From NCBI RefSeq assembly GCF_009789675.1, contig NZ_CP046913.1, forward strand, positions 3,162,001-3,226,000: DNA of 64,000 nt. Reading direction: 5' to 3'. A program made the translations under genes and the position numbers. This DNA is from Paraburkholderia acidisoli (GTDB lineage Bacteria; Pseudomonadota; Gammaproteobacteria; Burkholderiales; Burkholderiaceae). The number at the start of each line of letters is the position of its first letter. The first letter of the stretch is position 1. Below, piece by piece: positions 20,113 through 29,541 of this stretch. The notes beneath the pieces are model-generated. The model saw only the letters and a program-made list of their open reading frames with translations. It was not told where the DNA came from and did no database searches.

Positions 20113-21636
20113 CTACTTCGCCACCGGCATCGTGAACTCCGCGCCCTTCGCGATGCTGTCCGGCCAGCGCTGCATGATGCTCTTGTAGCGCGTATAAAAG
20201 CGCACGCCTTCCTCGCCGTACGCGTGATGGTCGCCGAACAGCGAGCGCTTCCAGCCGCCGAACGAATGCCACGCCATCGGCACGGGAATCGGCACGTTGA
20301 TGCCCACCATCCCCACCTTGATCTGCCGCGAGAACGCACGCGCCACGCCGCCATCGGAGGTGAAACATGAAACACCGTTGCCGAACTCGTGCGCGTTGAT
20401 GAGATCGACCGCGCTCGCGAAATCCGCCACGCGCACGACCGAAAGCACCGGCCCGAAAATCTCGTCCTTGTAGATCGTCATGTCGGTGGCGACGTGATCG
20501 AACAGCGTGCCGCCCAGGAAGAAACCCTCCTCGTGACCCTGCACGCTGTGCCCGCGCCCATCCACCACGAGCTTCGCGCCCGCCGTGACGCCCGCCTCGA
20601 TATAGCCTTCCACTTTCGCGCGATGCGCGCCCGTGACGAGCGGCCCCATTTCCGAGTTGCCGTCCATGCCGCTGCCGATCTGCAGCGACTGCACGCGCGG
20701 CGTGAGACGCTCGATCAGTTCGTCGGCGATATGGCCCACGGCCACCGCCACCGAGATCGCCATGCAGCGCTCGCCCGCCGAGCCGTACGCCGCGCCAATC
20801 AGCGCATCCACGGCCTGGTCGAGATCGGCGTCGGGCATCACGACGAGGTGGTTCTTCGCGCCGCCCAGCGCCTGCACGCGCTTGCCGTGCTTCGTGCCTT
20901 CCGTGTAGATGTATTCGGCGATGGGCGTCGAACCCACGAACGAGAGCGCGGCGACGTCGGGATGCGCGAGCAGCGCGTCGACCGCCGTTTTATCGCCGTG
21001 CACGACGTTGAACACGCCGTCGGGCAGACCCGCTTCCTTGAGCAGTTCTGCGAGCCGCAGCGAAGCCGACGGATCGCGCTCGGAAGGCTTCAGCACGAAG
21101 GTGTTGCCGCACGCGAGCGCGACCGGGAACATCCAGCACGGCACCATCATCGGAAAGTTGAACGGCGTGATGCCCGCGACCACGCCGAGCGGCTGGCGCA
21201 GATTCCAGTTGTCGATGCCGCCGCCAATCTGATCGGTGAAATCGGTCTTGAGCAGGTTGGGAATGCCGCACGCGAACTCGACCACTTCGATGCCGCGCAT
21301 GACCTCGCCTTTCGCATCCGAGAACACCTTGCCGTGCTCGCGCGTGATGAGTTCGGCCAGTTCGTCGTGATGCTGGTCGAGCAGATCCTTGAACTTGAAG
21401 AGGATGCGCGCGCGTTTGATGGGCGGCGTTTCGGCCCATGCCACGGAGGCGGCCTGCGCGGCGGCCACGGCCGCGTCGACTTCGGCCACGCTCGCGAGCG
21501 GCACGCGCGCACTGACCTTGCCGAACGCGGGATTGAAGACTTCGCCGAATCGCTCGCTCGTGCCCGCCACCGGCTTGCCGTTGATGAAATGCGTGAGCGT
21601 GCGCACGCCCGCCTCGCTTTGATGTGTCTCGCCCAT
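20113..21636 (-). CDS. mmsA: CoA-acylating methylmalonate-semialdehyde dehydrogenase
   Basis: Oxidises methylmalonate or malonate semialdehyde to propionyl- or acetyl-CoA in valine, myo-inositol or beta-alanine breakdown. The 507-residue aldehyde dehydrogenase has [39 protein letters not shown] and the nucleophile Cys291 in [12 protein letters not shown]. The CoA-dependent family lacks the general-base glutamate of other aldehyde dehydrogenases; at the corresponding place I see ALGGAKNH, as expected for MmsA. It stands divergent from a LysR regulator, which probably controls it. Confidence 0.95.
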   Translation of the reverse strand: MGETHQSEAGVRTLTHFINGKPVAGTSERFGEVFNPAFGKVSARVPLASVAEVDAAVAAAQAASVAWAETPPIKRARILFKFKDLLDQHHDELAELITREHGKVFSDAKGEVMRGIEVVEFACGIPNLLKTDFTDQIGGGIDNWNLRQPLGVVAGITPFNFPMMVPCWMFPVALACGNTFVLKPSERDPSASLRLAELLKEAGLPDGVFNVVHGDKTAVDALLAHPDVAALSFVGSTPIAEYIYTEGTKHGKRVQALGGAKNHLVVMPDADLDQAVDALIGAAYGSAGERCMAISVAVAVGHIADELIERLTPRVQSLQIGSGMDGNSEMGPLVTGAHRAKVEGYIEAGVTAGAKLVVDGRGHSVQGHEEGFFLGGTLFDHVATDMTIYKDEIFGPVLSVVRVADFASAVDLINAHEFGNGVSCFTSDGGVARAFSRQIKVGMVGINVPIPVPMAWHSFGGWKRSLFGDHHAYGEEGVRFYTRYKSIMQRWPDSIAKGAEFTMPVAK

Positions 21637-21833
21637 ATGTGCCTCTTTCGTGGAGGAATCTGTATGCAGCTACGGATGCGGTTTCAGCGCGGCTCCCGTG
21701 CTTCCGCGGTGTTTCTCGCCGTACTTCTGCTGAAAGCTTAGGCGCAACCCGGACAACTAGCGTAATCGCGAGGCACACGCGCGATCCAATGATTAATGCT
21801 CAATTGCGATATAAGCCGGTTTAATATCAGCGC

Positions 21834-22718
21834 ATGGACCTGACCTTGCTTCGCGCTTTCGTCACGGTCGCGCGCGAGGGCAACCTCACGCGCGCGGCCG
21901 CGCATCTGCATCTCACGCAACCGGCCGTGAGCTTGCAGATCAAGCATTTGCAGGAAACGCTCGGCGTCACGCTGTTCACGCGCACCTCGCACGGCCTCGC
22001 GCTCACGCGCGACGGCCAGGCGCTGCTGCCGCACGCCGAACGCGCGCTCGCCGCCGCCGGCGACGTGCTGCGCGCCGCTGCTGCGCTGCGGCATGAAGTG
22101 CGCGGGCGCCTGCGTATCGGCACGATCCTCGACCCCGCGTTTCTGCGGCTGGGCGGCTTTCTGCGCGAACTCGTGGAAACCTGGCCGCAGATCGAAACGG
22201 CGCTGCGCCACGGCATGTCGGGCTGGGTGCTCGACCAGTTGCGTTCGCGCGAACTCGACGTCGGGTATTACATTGGCCGCCCCGCTCCCGACGAAGCGTT
22301 TCACGCGCTCACGCTCACGCGCTTCCAGTACCGCGTGCTGGCACCCGCCGGCTGGAAGGATCGCGTGAAGGGCGCGCGCGACTGGCGCTCGCTCGCGGCG
22401 CTGCCGTGGATCTGGACGCCGCCCGCCTCCGCTCACAATCGTCTGCTCACCACCTTGTTCGAAGCCGCGCAGGCGAAGCCCGTGAAGGTTGCCGAAGTGG
22501 ATCAGGAACCGTCGATGCTCGATCTCGTGAAGTCGGGCGTGGGACTCTCGCTCGCGCGCGACGCGATCGCCATTGCCGAGGCGCATGCGCACGCGCTCAC
22601 CATCGTCGAAGGCGTGACGGTGCCCACCGAACTCACCTTCGTCACGCTCGCCGCGCGCCGCGACGAGCCCGTGATCGCGGCGGCGCTCAAGGCGATCGAA
22701 ACGCAATGGGCGATATGA
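21834..22718 (+). CDS. LysR-family transcriptional regulator
   Basis: DNA-binding regulator of 294 residues. The N-terminal winged helix-turn-helix reads LLRAFVTVAREGNLTRAAAH followed by LHLTQPAVSLQIKHLQ, then the linker and a two-lobe effector domain. It is transcribed divergently from mmsA; the 197-bp space between them should hold shared operator sites, in line with LysR habits, although I cannot single out one T-N11-A box with confidence. The effector is unknown; control of mmsA and perhaps the GMC gene is inference from position. Confidence 0.93.
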   Translation: MDLTLLRAFVTVAREGNLTRAAAHLHLTQPAVSLQIKHLQETLGVTLFTRTSHGLALTRDGQALLPHAERALAAAGDVLRAAAALRHEVRGRLRIGTILDPAFLRLGGFLRELVETWPQIETALRHGMSGWVLDQLRSRELDVGYYIGRPAPDEAFHALTLTRFQYRVLAPAGWKDRVKGARDWRSLAALPWIWTPPASAHNRLLTTLFEAAQAKPVKVAEVDQEPSMLDLVKSGVGLSLARDAIAIAEAHAHALTIVEGVTVPTELTFVTLAARRDEPVIAAALKAIETQWAI

Positions 22719-23084
22719 CGCGATGTGGGCAGAACACGCGCGCGGGAAAGCCCTCGCGATATGAGCCGCGCTCATGACGGCGCACGCTCGATGCGCGGGA
22801 ATCGCGCATTCGTCATCCGCCATCGCCCTCGCCTGCGCTTTCGCGCGTCACGCGTCGCACTTCGCACTTCGCACTTCGGCCGCCGCCGGTCGCCCGCCAC
22901 CCGCCGCCGGTCGCGAGGCGTCGAACGCGATTTATCGATCATGCCGATGACCGTGTAACTGCGCTGTCACGCGAGTTTTGCTAGATTGGGCGTTCGCTCC
23001 GCGTTTTCGTCACGCTTTTGGCGTGCGTCCCATCACGCCGAAGGCGTGCCACCTCCATCGTTCCCTCGTGCTACAGGAGCTTGC
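22719..23084. other. Gene-free gap with short tandem repeats
   Basis: About 365 bp between the LysR gene and the CYTH gene. It contains three copies of TCGCACT from 22855 and two copies of a 14-mer CCGCCGCCGGTCGC at 22880 and 22901. The rest shows nothing clear. The open frame that runs through its right part is an upstream extension of the CYTH gene and is not needed. Confidence 0.6.
22855..22914. repeat. Short direct repeats
   Basis: Three consecutive 7-bp units TCGCACT are followed by two 14-bp units CCGCCGCCGGTCGC separated by seven bases. They are non-coding as far as I can see. They resemble slippage products. Confidence 0.7.
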
Positions 23085-23615
23085 ATGGCCCGCAACATCG
23101 AAATCAAAGCCCGCGCCCGTCAGTTCGACGCTCTGCGCGACCGCGCCGCCCAGCTCGCGCCGGACGCGCCGCTCATCTTCCGTCAGCAGGACTTCTTCTA
23201 CGACGTGCCGCGCGGCCGTCTGAAGCTGCGCCAGTTCGACGACGGCACGCCGCCCGAACTGATCTTTTATCAGCGCGACGACCGCGAAGGACCGAAGGCG
23301 TCGTACTACACGCGCAGCCCCGTGACCAATGCGGAAGCGATGCACTCGCTGCTCGCCACGGCGCTCACCACGCGCGGCATCGTCTCGAAGGAGCGCCACG
23401 TGTATCTCGCGGGACGCACGCGCATTCACCTCGACCGCGTGGACGGTCTCGGCGACTTCGTGGAACTCGAAGTCGTGCTCGGCCCCGACGACGACGAGCA
23501 AGGCGGCGAAGCCGAAGCCCACGAGATGTTCGCGAAGCTCGGCGTGGCGGAAAGCGATCTCGTCTCGGTCGCCTATGTCGATCTGCTGAACACCGCGAAC
23601 GCGAACGCCGCGTAA
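23085..23615 (+). CDS. CYTH-domain protein (class IV adenylate cyclase/thiamine triphosphatase superfamily)
   Basis: A 176-residue single-domain protein beginning MARNIEIKARARQFDALRDR; the ExExK-like IEIKAR element is the mark of the CYTH superfamily, which hydrolyses or cyclises triphosphates in a beta-barrel tunnel with metal. Further in-tunnel charged segments are FFYDVPRGRLKLR, ERHVYLAGRTRIHLDRV and FVELEVVL. An AGGAG lies 5 bp before the ATG, which rejects the longer upstream frame. The actual substrate (ATP, inorganic triphosphate or thiamine triphosphate) cannot be read from the sequence. It stands alone on its strand. Confidence 0.88.
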   Translation: MARNIEIKARARQFDALRDRAAQLAPDAPLIFRQQDFFYDVPRGRLKLRQFDDGTPPELIFYQRDDREGPKASYYTRSPVTNAEAMHSLLATALTTRGIVSKERHVYLAGRTRIHLDRVDGLGDFVELEVVLGPDDDEQGGEAEAHEMFAKLGVAESDLVSVAYVDLLNTANANAA

Positions 23616-23646
23616 GGCGTCCGCACGGGCAAGCGTCGAGACCGCC

Positions 23647-24138
23647 TCAAGGCGCCGGCGCGCCCGGCTCCAGATGCCCGAGCGGCAGCGGCCCATTGCG
23701 CTTGAATGTCGTGAGCACGATGTTCGAGCGCACGCTGTCCACCCCGGGCACGCGCATGAGCTTCTTCATGACGAAGGTCGACAGCGCGTTCAGATCGGGC
23801 GCGACGATGCGCAGCAGATAGTCGGCGTCGCCCACCACCGCATGACATTCGAGCACTTCGGGCAGCACGTCGATCTGCTGCTGGAACTGCTCGATGATCG
23901 AATCCCCGTGATGCTTGAGCTTGAGGCTCGTGAACGCCGTCACGCCCAGCCCGAGCTTCTCCGGCCGCAACACCACGCGATAGCCGTCGATCACCCCCGC
24001 CGCCTCCAGACGCTGCAGGCGCCGCCCGATCTGCGAAGGCGAAAGCGGCACCTGTTCGCCGAGTTGCTGATGCGTGGCGCGGCCGAAGCGCTGAAGCACG
24101 TCGAGCAGCGCGAGATCGAAGTGATCGAGTTCGAGCAT
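23647..24138 (-). CDS. Lrp/AsnC-family transcriptional regulator
   Basis: A 163-residue leucine-responsive type regulator. The N-terminal helix-turn-helix (LDVLQRFGRATHQQLGEQVP then LSPSQIGRRLQRLEAAGVI) is followed by the RAM effector domain with ECHAVVGDADYLLRIVAPD. It is divergent from phhA, 139 bp apart, so it most likely regulates phenylalanine hydroxylation, perhaps with an aromatic amino acid as effector (inference). The start at MLELDHFDL fits the family; another ATG five codons upstream is possible, and neither has a clear Shine-Dalgarno sequence. Confidence 0.92.
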   Translation of the reverse strand: MLELDHFDLALLDVLQRFGRATHQQLGEQVPLSPSQIGRRLQRLEAAGVIDGYRVVLRPEKLGLGVTAFTSLKLKHHGDSIIEQFQQQIDVLPEVLECHAVVGDADYLLRIVAPDLNALSTFVMKKLMRVPGVDSVRSNIVLTTFKRNGPLPLGHLEPGAPAP

Positions 24139-24277
24139 GATGGAAATCTGCATGTAAATGGCTTAATACGCGTAATTATTGCATATTTACGCACTATCTC
24201 ATTGAAAATGCGCGCATACCGCGTGCCTCCCGCTCTAGACTTTCAGGCTTTGACCAGCCTCGAGTGGAGCACCCAGC

Positions 24278-25171
24278 ATGGCCGCCGCAACCGCGAAACT
24301 GCAGGAGCAGTTCGACGCGGGTCTCACCACCCGTCCCGACTTCACGATCGACCAGCCGTACGAGCGTTATAGCGCGGCCGATCACGCCGTCTGGGACCTG
24401 TTGTACCGCCGCCAACGCGCGCTGCTCGAAGGCCGCGCCTGCGACGCGTTTATCGAAGGCGCGCTGCGCATCGGCCTGAACGTCGCGCACGTGCCTTCGT
24501 TCGAGGCGGTGAGCGAGCGCCTGATGGCGGCCACGGGCTGGCGTATCGTCGCGGTGCCGGGCCTCGTGCCCGACCGCATCTTCTTCGAGCATCTCGCGAA
24601 CCGCCGCTTTCCGGTGACCTGGTGGATGCGCCGTCCCGACCAGCTCGACTATCTGCAGGAGCCGGACTGCTTCCACGACCTGTTCGGCCACGTGCCGCTC
24701 CTTGCCGACCCCGTTTTCGCCGATGCCATCCAGGCCTACGGTCGCGCCGCGCTCGGCGTGGAAGCCCGCGCGCTGCCGCTGCTCGCGCGCCTCTACTGGT
24801 ACACCGTGGAATTCGGCTTGATGCGCGAACCGAACGCGCCCAACGGCGTGAAGATCTACGGCGCGGGCATCGTCTCCAGCAAGGGCGAAACGCTGTATAG
24901 CGTGGAAAGCGCCGCGCCCAACCGGCTCGCGTTCGATCTCGACCGCGTGCTGCACACGCGTTATCGCATCGACACGTTCCAGAAAACCTACTTCGTGATC
25001 GATTCGTTCGCACAGCTATTCGACGCGCTCGGCGCCGGGATCGAGTCGCGGCTCGGCAGTGCGGCGCGCCTGATCGACGTCGCGCCGCACGCCGCCGGCG
25101 ACGTGCTGCCCGGCGACATCGTCATCACGCGCGGCACGCGCGAAGGCTGGCCGGCCGGCGACGACATGTGA
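24278..25171 (+). CDS. phhA: Phenylalanine 4-monooxygenase
   Basis: Non-haem iron, tetrahydropterin-dependent enzyme turning phenylalanine into tyrosine. The 297-residue monodomain protein has the iron ligands His133 and His138 in [12 protein letters not shown] and Glu178 in YWYTVEFGL. Length matches the bacterial enzymes that lack the regulatory ACT domain of animals. phhB, its cofactor-recycling partner, follows after 145 bp on the same strand, and an Lrp-type regulator is divergent. Confidence 0.97.
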   Translation: MAAATAKLQEQFDAGLTTRPDFTIDQPYERYSAADHAVWDLLYRRQRALLEGRACDAFIEGALRIGLNVAHVPSFEAVSERLMAATGWRIVAVPGLVPDRIFFEHLANRRFPVTWWMRRPDQLDYLQEPDCFHDLFGHVPLLADPVFADAIQAYGRAALGVEARALPLLARLYWYTVEFGLMREPNAPNGVKIYGAGIVSSKGETLYSVESAAPNRLAFDLDRVLHTRYRIDTFQKTYFVIDSFAQLFDALGAGIESRLGSAARLIDVAPHAAGDVLPGDIVITRGTREGWPAGDDM

Positions 25172-25316
25172 CGGACGACGCGCGAGGCGAGCGGCGCATC
25201 ACGCCGGCCGCGCGCATCCGCAAAAACATCGACAATTCCTTGATGCGGCGGGCGCAACGCATGCGCGTTCGCGGGCGTCCCGCTGTTTCCTTCCACGTCC
25301 GATACGAGGTGTCATC

Positions 25317-25613
25317 ATGATCAACCGACTCACATCCGAAGAGCGCACGCAGCAACTTGCCACGCTGCGCGACTGGCAGGCCGTCGCGGGCCGCGACGCG
25401 ATCCAGCGTCAGCTCAAGTTCGCCGACTTCAACGCCGCGTTCGGCTTCATGACGCGCGTGGCGATCAAGGCGCAGGAAATGGATCACCATCCCGAGTGGT
25501 TCAACGTCTACAACCGCGTGGAGATCACGCTCTCGACGCACGAGGCGGACGGCCTCACCACGCGCGACCTCGAGCTGGCGCGCTTCATCGATTCGATCGC
25601 GCCCGACGCTTGA
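25317..25613 (+). CDS. phhB: 4a-hydroxytetrahydrobiopterin dehydratase
   Basis: Small enzyme of 98 residues that dehydrates the carbinolamine left by PhhA so the pterin can be reduced again. The motif [19 protein letters not shown] with [16 protein letters not shown] is the family active site. It is downstream of phhA in the same direction, the usual pairing. Confidence 0.96.
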   Translation: MINRLTSEERTQQLATLRDWQAVAGRDAIQRQLKFADFNAAFGFMTRVAIKAQEMDHHPEWFNVYNRVEITLSTHEADGLTTRDLELARFIDSIAPDA

Positions 25614-26116
25614 ACCCGCAACGACCGCACGACAACTGCGCAGCGACGGCGCGGCGGCAACGCAAAAACCGCGCACCCCGCGCGCAAGGTCGTTCGGCAA
25701 CGTCTATGCTGGAATGAAAGCCTTTTGCAAAGCATCAGGGGTCCAAACCTTCAGTTCTAGAGGCTGTTGTTAAGGGACACGTAAGACTGCGTCACGGCAC
25801 GCGCAAACAGGTCCAAAACGTCACTGTCCCTTCCGGTGTCAGGACCGTCCTACGCTGTACAATCAGCGACGCATAGGGCCTGGAGCGCGCTCCGGGCACA
25901 ACGTGAGTTCATCGTCGCTCGAAGGCGAGCGGTTGCGCACGAGTGGCGCGCGGCTTTGGGTTCGATGATCGAAATATCGGACATGTGGATCGTGATCGTG
26001 CAACTGTCGCACGCGGCGCCGCCCGGTCGCCGCATCCCTGCGCTGTTTCCTGTCGCGAGCGACGCTTCGCGAACTGCCTGCCTGAACGCTAAACCTTTTG
26101 TACTTGAGCGAATCCC
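25614..26116 (+). other. Gene-free gap before the two-component system
   Basis: About 500 bp. A TACAAT near 25857 is a possible -10 element, without a convincing -35 partner. GGGACA near 25776 and TGTCCC near 25823 could pair as the ends of a long hairpin. An open frame crossing the right half has no ribosome binding site or recognisable product and is not called. Confidence 0.5.
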
Positions 26117-26803
26117 ATGCGACTCCTTCTGATCGAAGACGACCGCCCCATCGCACGCGGTATCCAGTCCAGCCTCGAACAAGCCGGCTTCACGGTCGAC
26201 ATGGTCCACGACGGCATCTTCGCCGAACAGGCTCTCACGCAAAACCGTCATGAGCTGGTGATCCTCGACCTCGGCTTGCCGGGCATCGACGGCATGACGC
26301 TGCTCTCGCGCTTTCGCCAAAGCAACCGTCACACGCCCGTGATCGTGCTGACCGCGCGCGACGAACTCAACGACCGCGTCCAGGGCCTCAATTCGGGCGC
26401 CGACGACTACATGCTCAAGCCGTTCGAGCCGGCCGAACTCGAAGCGCGCATTCGCGCCGTGATGCGCCGCAGCGGCCCGCACGGCGACGTGCCGCGCCCC
26501 GAAGTTTCGCTGGGCGGCGTGCGCCTGTCGGGCGTCGACCGCCGCATCTTCAACGACGACAAGCCGCTCGAACTCTCGCCGCGCGAATTCGCCGTGCTGG
26601 AAATGCTGCTGCTGCGTCACGGCCGCGTGGTGAGCAAGGCGCAACTGCAGGATCACCTCACGCATTTCGGCGGCGATCTGGGCGACACCGCCATTGAAGT
26701 CTACGTGCACCGCGTGCGTAAAAAGCTCGAGAGCTGCCGGGTGGAAATCGTCACGGTGCGCGGCTTCGGCTATCTGCTCCAGGAAATCCGCCAGGCGGCC
26801 TGA
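26117..26803 (+). CDS. OmpR-family response regulator
   Basis: Receiver plus winged-helix regulator of 228 residues. The acidic pocket is EDD at residues 7-9, the phosphate acceptor is Asp51 in VILDLGLPG and the conserved lysine is Lys101 in MLKPF. The C-terminal winged helix contains LSPREFAVLEMLLLRHGRVV and the typical end VRGFGYLL. The sensor kinase gene follows after about 235 bp on the same strand. The arrangement resembles TctD/TctE or QseB/QseC systems, but the signal and targets are not evident. Confidence 0.93.
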   Translation: MRLLLIEDDRPIARGIQSSLEQAGFTVDMVHDGIFAEQALTQNRHELVILDLGLPGIDGMTLLSRFRQSNRHTPVIVLTARDELNDRVQGLNSGADDYMLKPFEPAELEARIRAVMRRSGPHGDVPRPEVSLGGVRLSGVDRRIFNDDKPLELSPREFAVLEMLLLRHGRVVSKAQLQDHLTHFGGDLGDTAIEVYVHRVRKKLESCRVEIVTVRGFGYLLQEIRQAA

Positions 26804-27038
26804 GGCCGCGCCAGACCGGCCACCGGCGCGCTACACGCGCTGATCGAGCCTCTCGATGGGCAAGGCCAGCCGCGCTCCACCGCGCGGCCTGGCTGGCGCC
26901 ACGCGCCCGGGCGGGCGCTTTCGGGCCGCTTGCGCACTCGCCGCGCGGCCCGCGTACAATGACCGATGCCGTGTGGATCGCAGCCCAGCGCGCGATCCGC
27001 GCCTTGTCCATCGTCGCCTGAAACCGCCCGCCACCATC

Positions 27039-28616
27039 ATGTCCCAACCGGCCGCAACGAGTCTGCGGCGCACCCTGCTGCGGCGCCTCGCCGCCCCGCT
27101 CTCGCTGCTCGCGCTCATGAGCGGTTTGATCGCCTATTGGCTGGCGTGGCAATACACGCAACACGTGGTCGATCGCTCGCTCGCCGACCTCGCCACGGCC
27201 ATCTCGCGACAGATCCAGATTGCCGGCGCCGACGCGCCCGAGAGCGTGCCGCCGCTCGCGCAAGCCATGTTCTCCGACCCCGTCGAGCACCTCGTCTATC
27301 GCATCAGCAACGGCGACACCGAAATCGCCGGCGACCACGACCTGCCGCTGCAAGGCACCAACGTGCGCCGCATGCACTACGCGTACGTGTTCGAAACCGT
27401 CTACAAGGGCGTGAGCGTGCGCGTGGCGCAAGTGCGCGTGCCGCAGCCCACCGGCAACCCCATCGTCGTGGAAGTGGGTCAGCCCGTGCATCACCGCTTT
27501 CGTATCGCCGCCGAGTTTCTCGTCGCGATCATGATGCCGCTGCTGCTGTTGCTGCTCGCGGGCTGGGTGATCGTGTGGCGTGTGGTGAACCAGCAGCTCA
27601 ACCCGCTCACCGCCCTCGCCGACTCGCTCAACCGTCAGACGCACACCTCGCTCGAGCCAGTCGACGAAACCTATGTGCCGGTCGAGATCCGGCCGCTCAC
27701 CGGCGCGCTCAACGCGCTGCTCGGGCGCCTGAAGACCGCGCTCGAGGGCCAGCGCAAGTTCATCGCCGACGCCGCGCATCAATTGCGTACGCCGCTCACC
27801 GCCGTGAAGCTGCACGCGGAGCAGGCCGTGAACGCGCGCGAGCCGCAAAAGGTCAGCGACGCCGTGCGCGAGTTGCGTGCCGCCGCGGACCGCGCGGTGC
27901 GTCTCTCGAATCAGCTGCTCTCGCTCGCGCGGGCGGAGCCGGGCGAACAGGCGGCGCGTTTCGTCGATATCGACATGGCCGCGCTCGCGTTCGAGACCGG
28001 CGCGGAATGGGTGCCGCGCGCGCTCGCCTGGCATGTCGACCTGGGCTTCCAGCGTCTCGACGATCCCGACAACGACACGCCGCTGATGGCGCGCGGCAAT
28101 CCCGTGCTGCTGCACGAAGTGATCGCCAATCTGCTCGACAACGCGCTCAAGTATCTGCCGCCCGCGCGCGCCGAAGGCGGCCGCATTACCGTGACGGTCT
28201 CGCAGTCGCTCGTCGAAGGCGTGCCGATGGCCGAGATCGTCGTGGAGGACAACGGCCGCGGCGTGCCCGGCGCCCAGCAAGCCGATCTCTTCAAACGCTT
28301 CTTCCGCGGCGACGGTCAGACCGAGAGCGGCGTGGATAGCGGCGCGGGCCTCGGTCTCGCCATCGTCCACGACATCATGACGTTGCATCGCGGCAGCGTG
28401 CATTACGAAGACGCGCCCGACGGCGGCGCGCGCTTCATCGTGCGGGTGCCGCTCACGAGCCGCCGCGCATTGCCGCTGAAGGACAGGCCCGCGAACCACG
28501 CGAAGGACGCGAAAGACGCGAGGGACGCGAAGGACCTCGAGGAAGCGGACATCGACGAAACGCAGGACGCGCCGCAAGACGCGAACAAGCCCGCGCACCA
28601 GACGAGCATCGACTAA
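27039..28616 (+). CDS. Sensor histidine kinase (TctE-like)
   Basis: Inner-membrane kinase of 525 residues. A first membrane segment (residues about 19-38) and a second (160-180) bracket a periplasmic domain of the two-component sensor N-terminal type. The phosphorylated His247 is in DAAHQLRTPLTAVKLHAEQA, with N box ANLLDNALKY and G boxes DNGRGVP and GAGLGLAIV following. The last 45 residues form an unusual charged tail with A-K-D repeats. The ATG at MSQPAATSL was chosen because the upstream part of the frame is proline/arginine-rich and untypical. It pairs with the response regulator before it. Confidence 0.92.
   Translation: MSQPAATSLRRTLLRRLAAPLSLLALMSGLIAYWLAWQYTQHVVDRSLADLATAISRQIQIAGADAPESVPPLAQAMFSDPVEHLVYRISNGDTEIAGDHDLPLQGTNVRRMHYAYVFETVYKGVSVRVAQVRVPQPTGNPIVVEVGQPVHHRFRIAAEFLVAIMMPLLLLLLAGWVIVWRVVNQQLNPLTALADSLNRQTHTSLEPVDETYVPVEIRPLTGALNALLGRLKTALEGQRKFIADAAHQLRTPLTAVKLHAEQAVNAREPQKVSDAVRELRAAADRAVRLSNQLLSLARAEPGEQAARFVDIDMAALAFETGAEWVPRALAWHVDLGFQRLDDPDNDTPLMARGNPVLLHEVIANLLDNALKYLPPARAEGGRITVTVSQSLVEGVPMAEIVVEDNGRGVPGAQQADLFKRFFRGDGQTESGVDSGAGLGLAIVHDIMTLHRGSVHYEDAPDGGARFIVRVPLTSRRALPLKDRPANHAKDAKDARDAKDLEEADIDETQDAPQDANKPAHQTSID
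28491..28535 (+). repeat. Five 9-bp tandem repeats in the kinase tail
   Basis: Five successive units near GCGAAGGAC encode A-K-D-type triplets of residues at the C-terminus of the sensor kinase. One or two bases differ between units. The repeat keeps the reading frame whatever the copy number. Confidence 0.85.
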
Positions 28617-28662
28617 GCGAATCGTCGCGCGGGTTGTGTGTCTGCCTCAGCGCGCAATAAAA

Positions 28663-28685
28663 AAGGGCCGCTCGATGCGGCCCTT
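28663..28685. terminator. Bidirectional terminator between kinase and SET gene
   Basis: AAGGGCCGC and GCGGCCCTT form a 9-bp stem with a TCGAT loop. An A-run lies on one side and TCTCATTTT on the other. It separates two convergent genes and can serve both. Confidence 0.85.
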
Positions 28686-28724
28686 CTCATTTTCCAGCAG
28701 CGCAACGCTCAACGCGCATCGCGC

Positions 28725-29216
28725 TCACTTCTTCTTTTTGCTCTTCTTCGCACCCTTGTCCTTCTCTTTCTCGGGCGGCGCGAGCATGGTGCCGCGGCAC
28801 TTGCGCGCGCCGCAGCGGCATTCGTATTCGCGCTTGAGCTTCTTGGTCTGCTTCGCGTCGATCACGAGACCGTAGTCGTAGAACAGTTCCTCGCCTTCGG
28901 CGATGTCGTTCAGCGCGTGAATGTAGACGTGGCCTTCGATCTCTTCGGCTTCGCAGTTCGGCGCGCACGAATGGTTGATCCAGCGCGCGCTGTTGCCGTT
29001 CACCTTGCCGTCGATCACGTCGCCTTCTTCGAGCGCGAAGTAGAACGTGTGATTCGGTTCGTCGGGATTATGCGGATGACGCCGCAGCGCTTCCTTCCAC
29101 GAAATGCGCTCGCCCTTGTATTCGATCAGCCGCTCGCCCGCGGCGATCGGCGCTGCCGCAAACACGCCCTTGCCGTGCACGCCCGACTGGCGCACGACGA
29201 TCCTGCGTCCGCTCAT
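28725..29216 (-). CDS. SET-domain protein, putative protein-lysine methyltransferase
   Basis: A compact 163-residue SET domain, a fold best known from eukaryotic histone methyltransferases. Visible are GVHGKGVFAAAPIAAGE at the start of the domain, the pseudoknot motif WINHSCAPNC at residues 79-88, ELFYDYG at 110-116 and a post-SET cysteine group CRCGARKC at 133-140, expected to hold zinc together with a cysteine of NHSC. A lysine-rich tail follows. Substrate is unknown; bacterial SET proteins have been reported to act on DNA-binding or host proteins. The start follows the conserved N-terminus. Confidence 0.9.
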   Translation of the reverse strand: MSGRRIVVRQSGVHGKGVFAAAPIAAGERLIEYKGERISWKEALRRHPHNPDEPNHTFYFALEEGDVIDGKVNGNSARWINHSCAPNCEAEEIEGHVYIHALNDIAEGEELFYDYGLVIDAKQTKKLKREYECRCGARKCRGTMLAPPEKEKDKGAKKSKKKK

Positions 29217-29541
29217 TGATGAGTCCTTGTGAAGTACCGAGGGGAGACCGTTCCGACGCTGCGAGCGCCGCACGCGCCCTGCGCGGATTCATTCTCACGC
29301 CGTCTTGTGCCGCTTGATTCGCTGACGATCGATCCGCGCGACGGTCTGCGTAACCGCCGCCGGGGCCGCGCGTTGCATGAGTCCTCATGCAAACGCGGCG
29401 CCACGTGGGCGCCGCGCTCATGCGACGCTCCGCGCGCCACAGACGGCATCGTACACGCTCGCGCGGGCTTCGTTCAACCCGTGCGGCGTTCAACGCTACG
29501 CGAGCCGCACCGCGATACCTGCACGCGGCGCACTGCGCGCA
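29217..29541. other. Gene-free gap with two adjacent hairpins
   Basis: About 325 bp between the SET gene and the NADPH dehydrogenase gene, both on minus. GCATGAG-TC-CTCATGC at 29375-29390 and GCGGCGCC/GGCGCCGC at 29395-29415 are perfect inverted repeats next to each other. They may end the upstream transcript, although only a short T-run is near. Confidence 0.6.

Noticed and set aside
25836..26132. 98-codon open frame on plus just before the response regulator
   Set aside because: It overlaps the regulator start, has no ribosome binding site and no recognisable features.
26751..28598. 615-codon open frame on minus opposite the response regulator and sensor kinase
   Set aside because: Its residues are mostly R, H, E and A, as expected for the antisense of a GC-rich gene; the plus strand encodes an obvious kinase.
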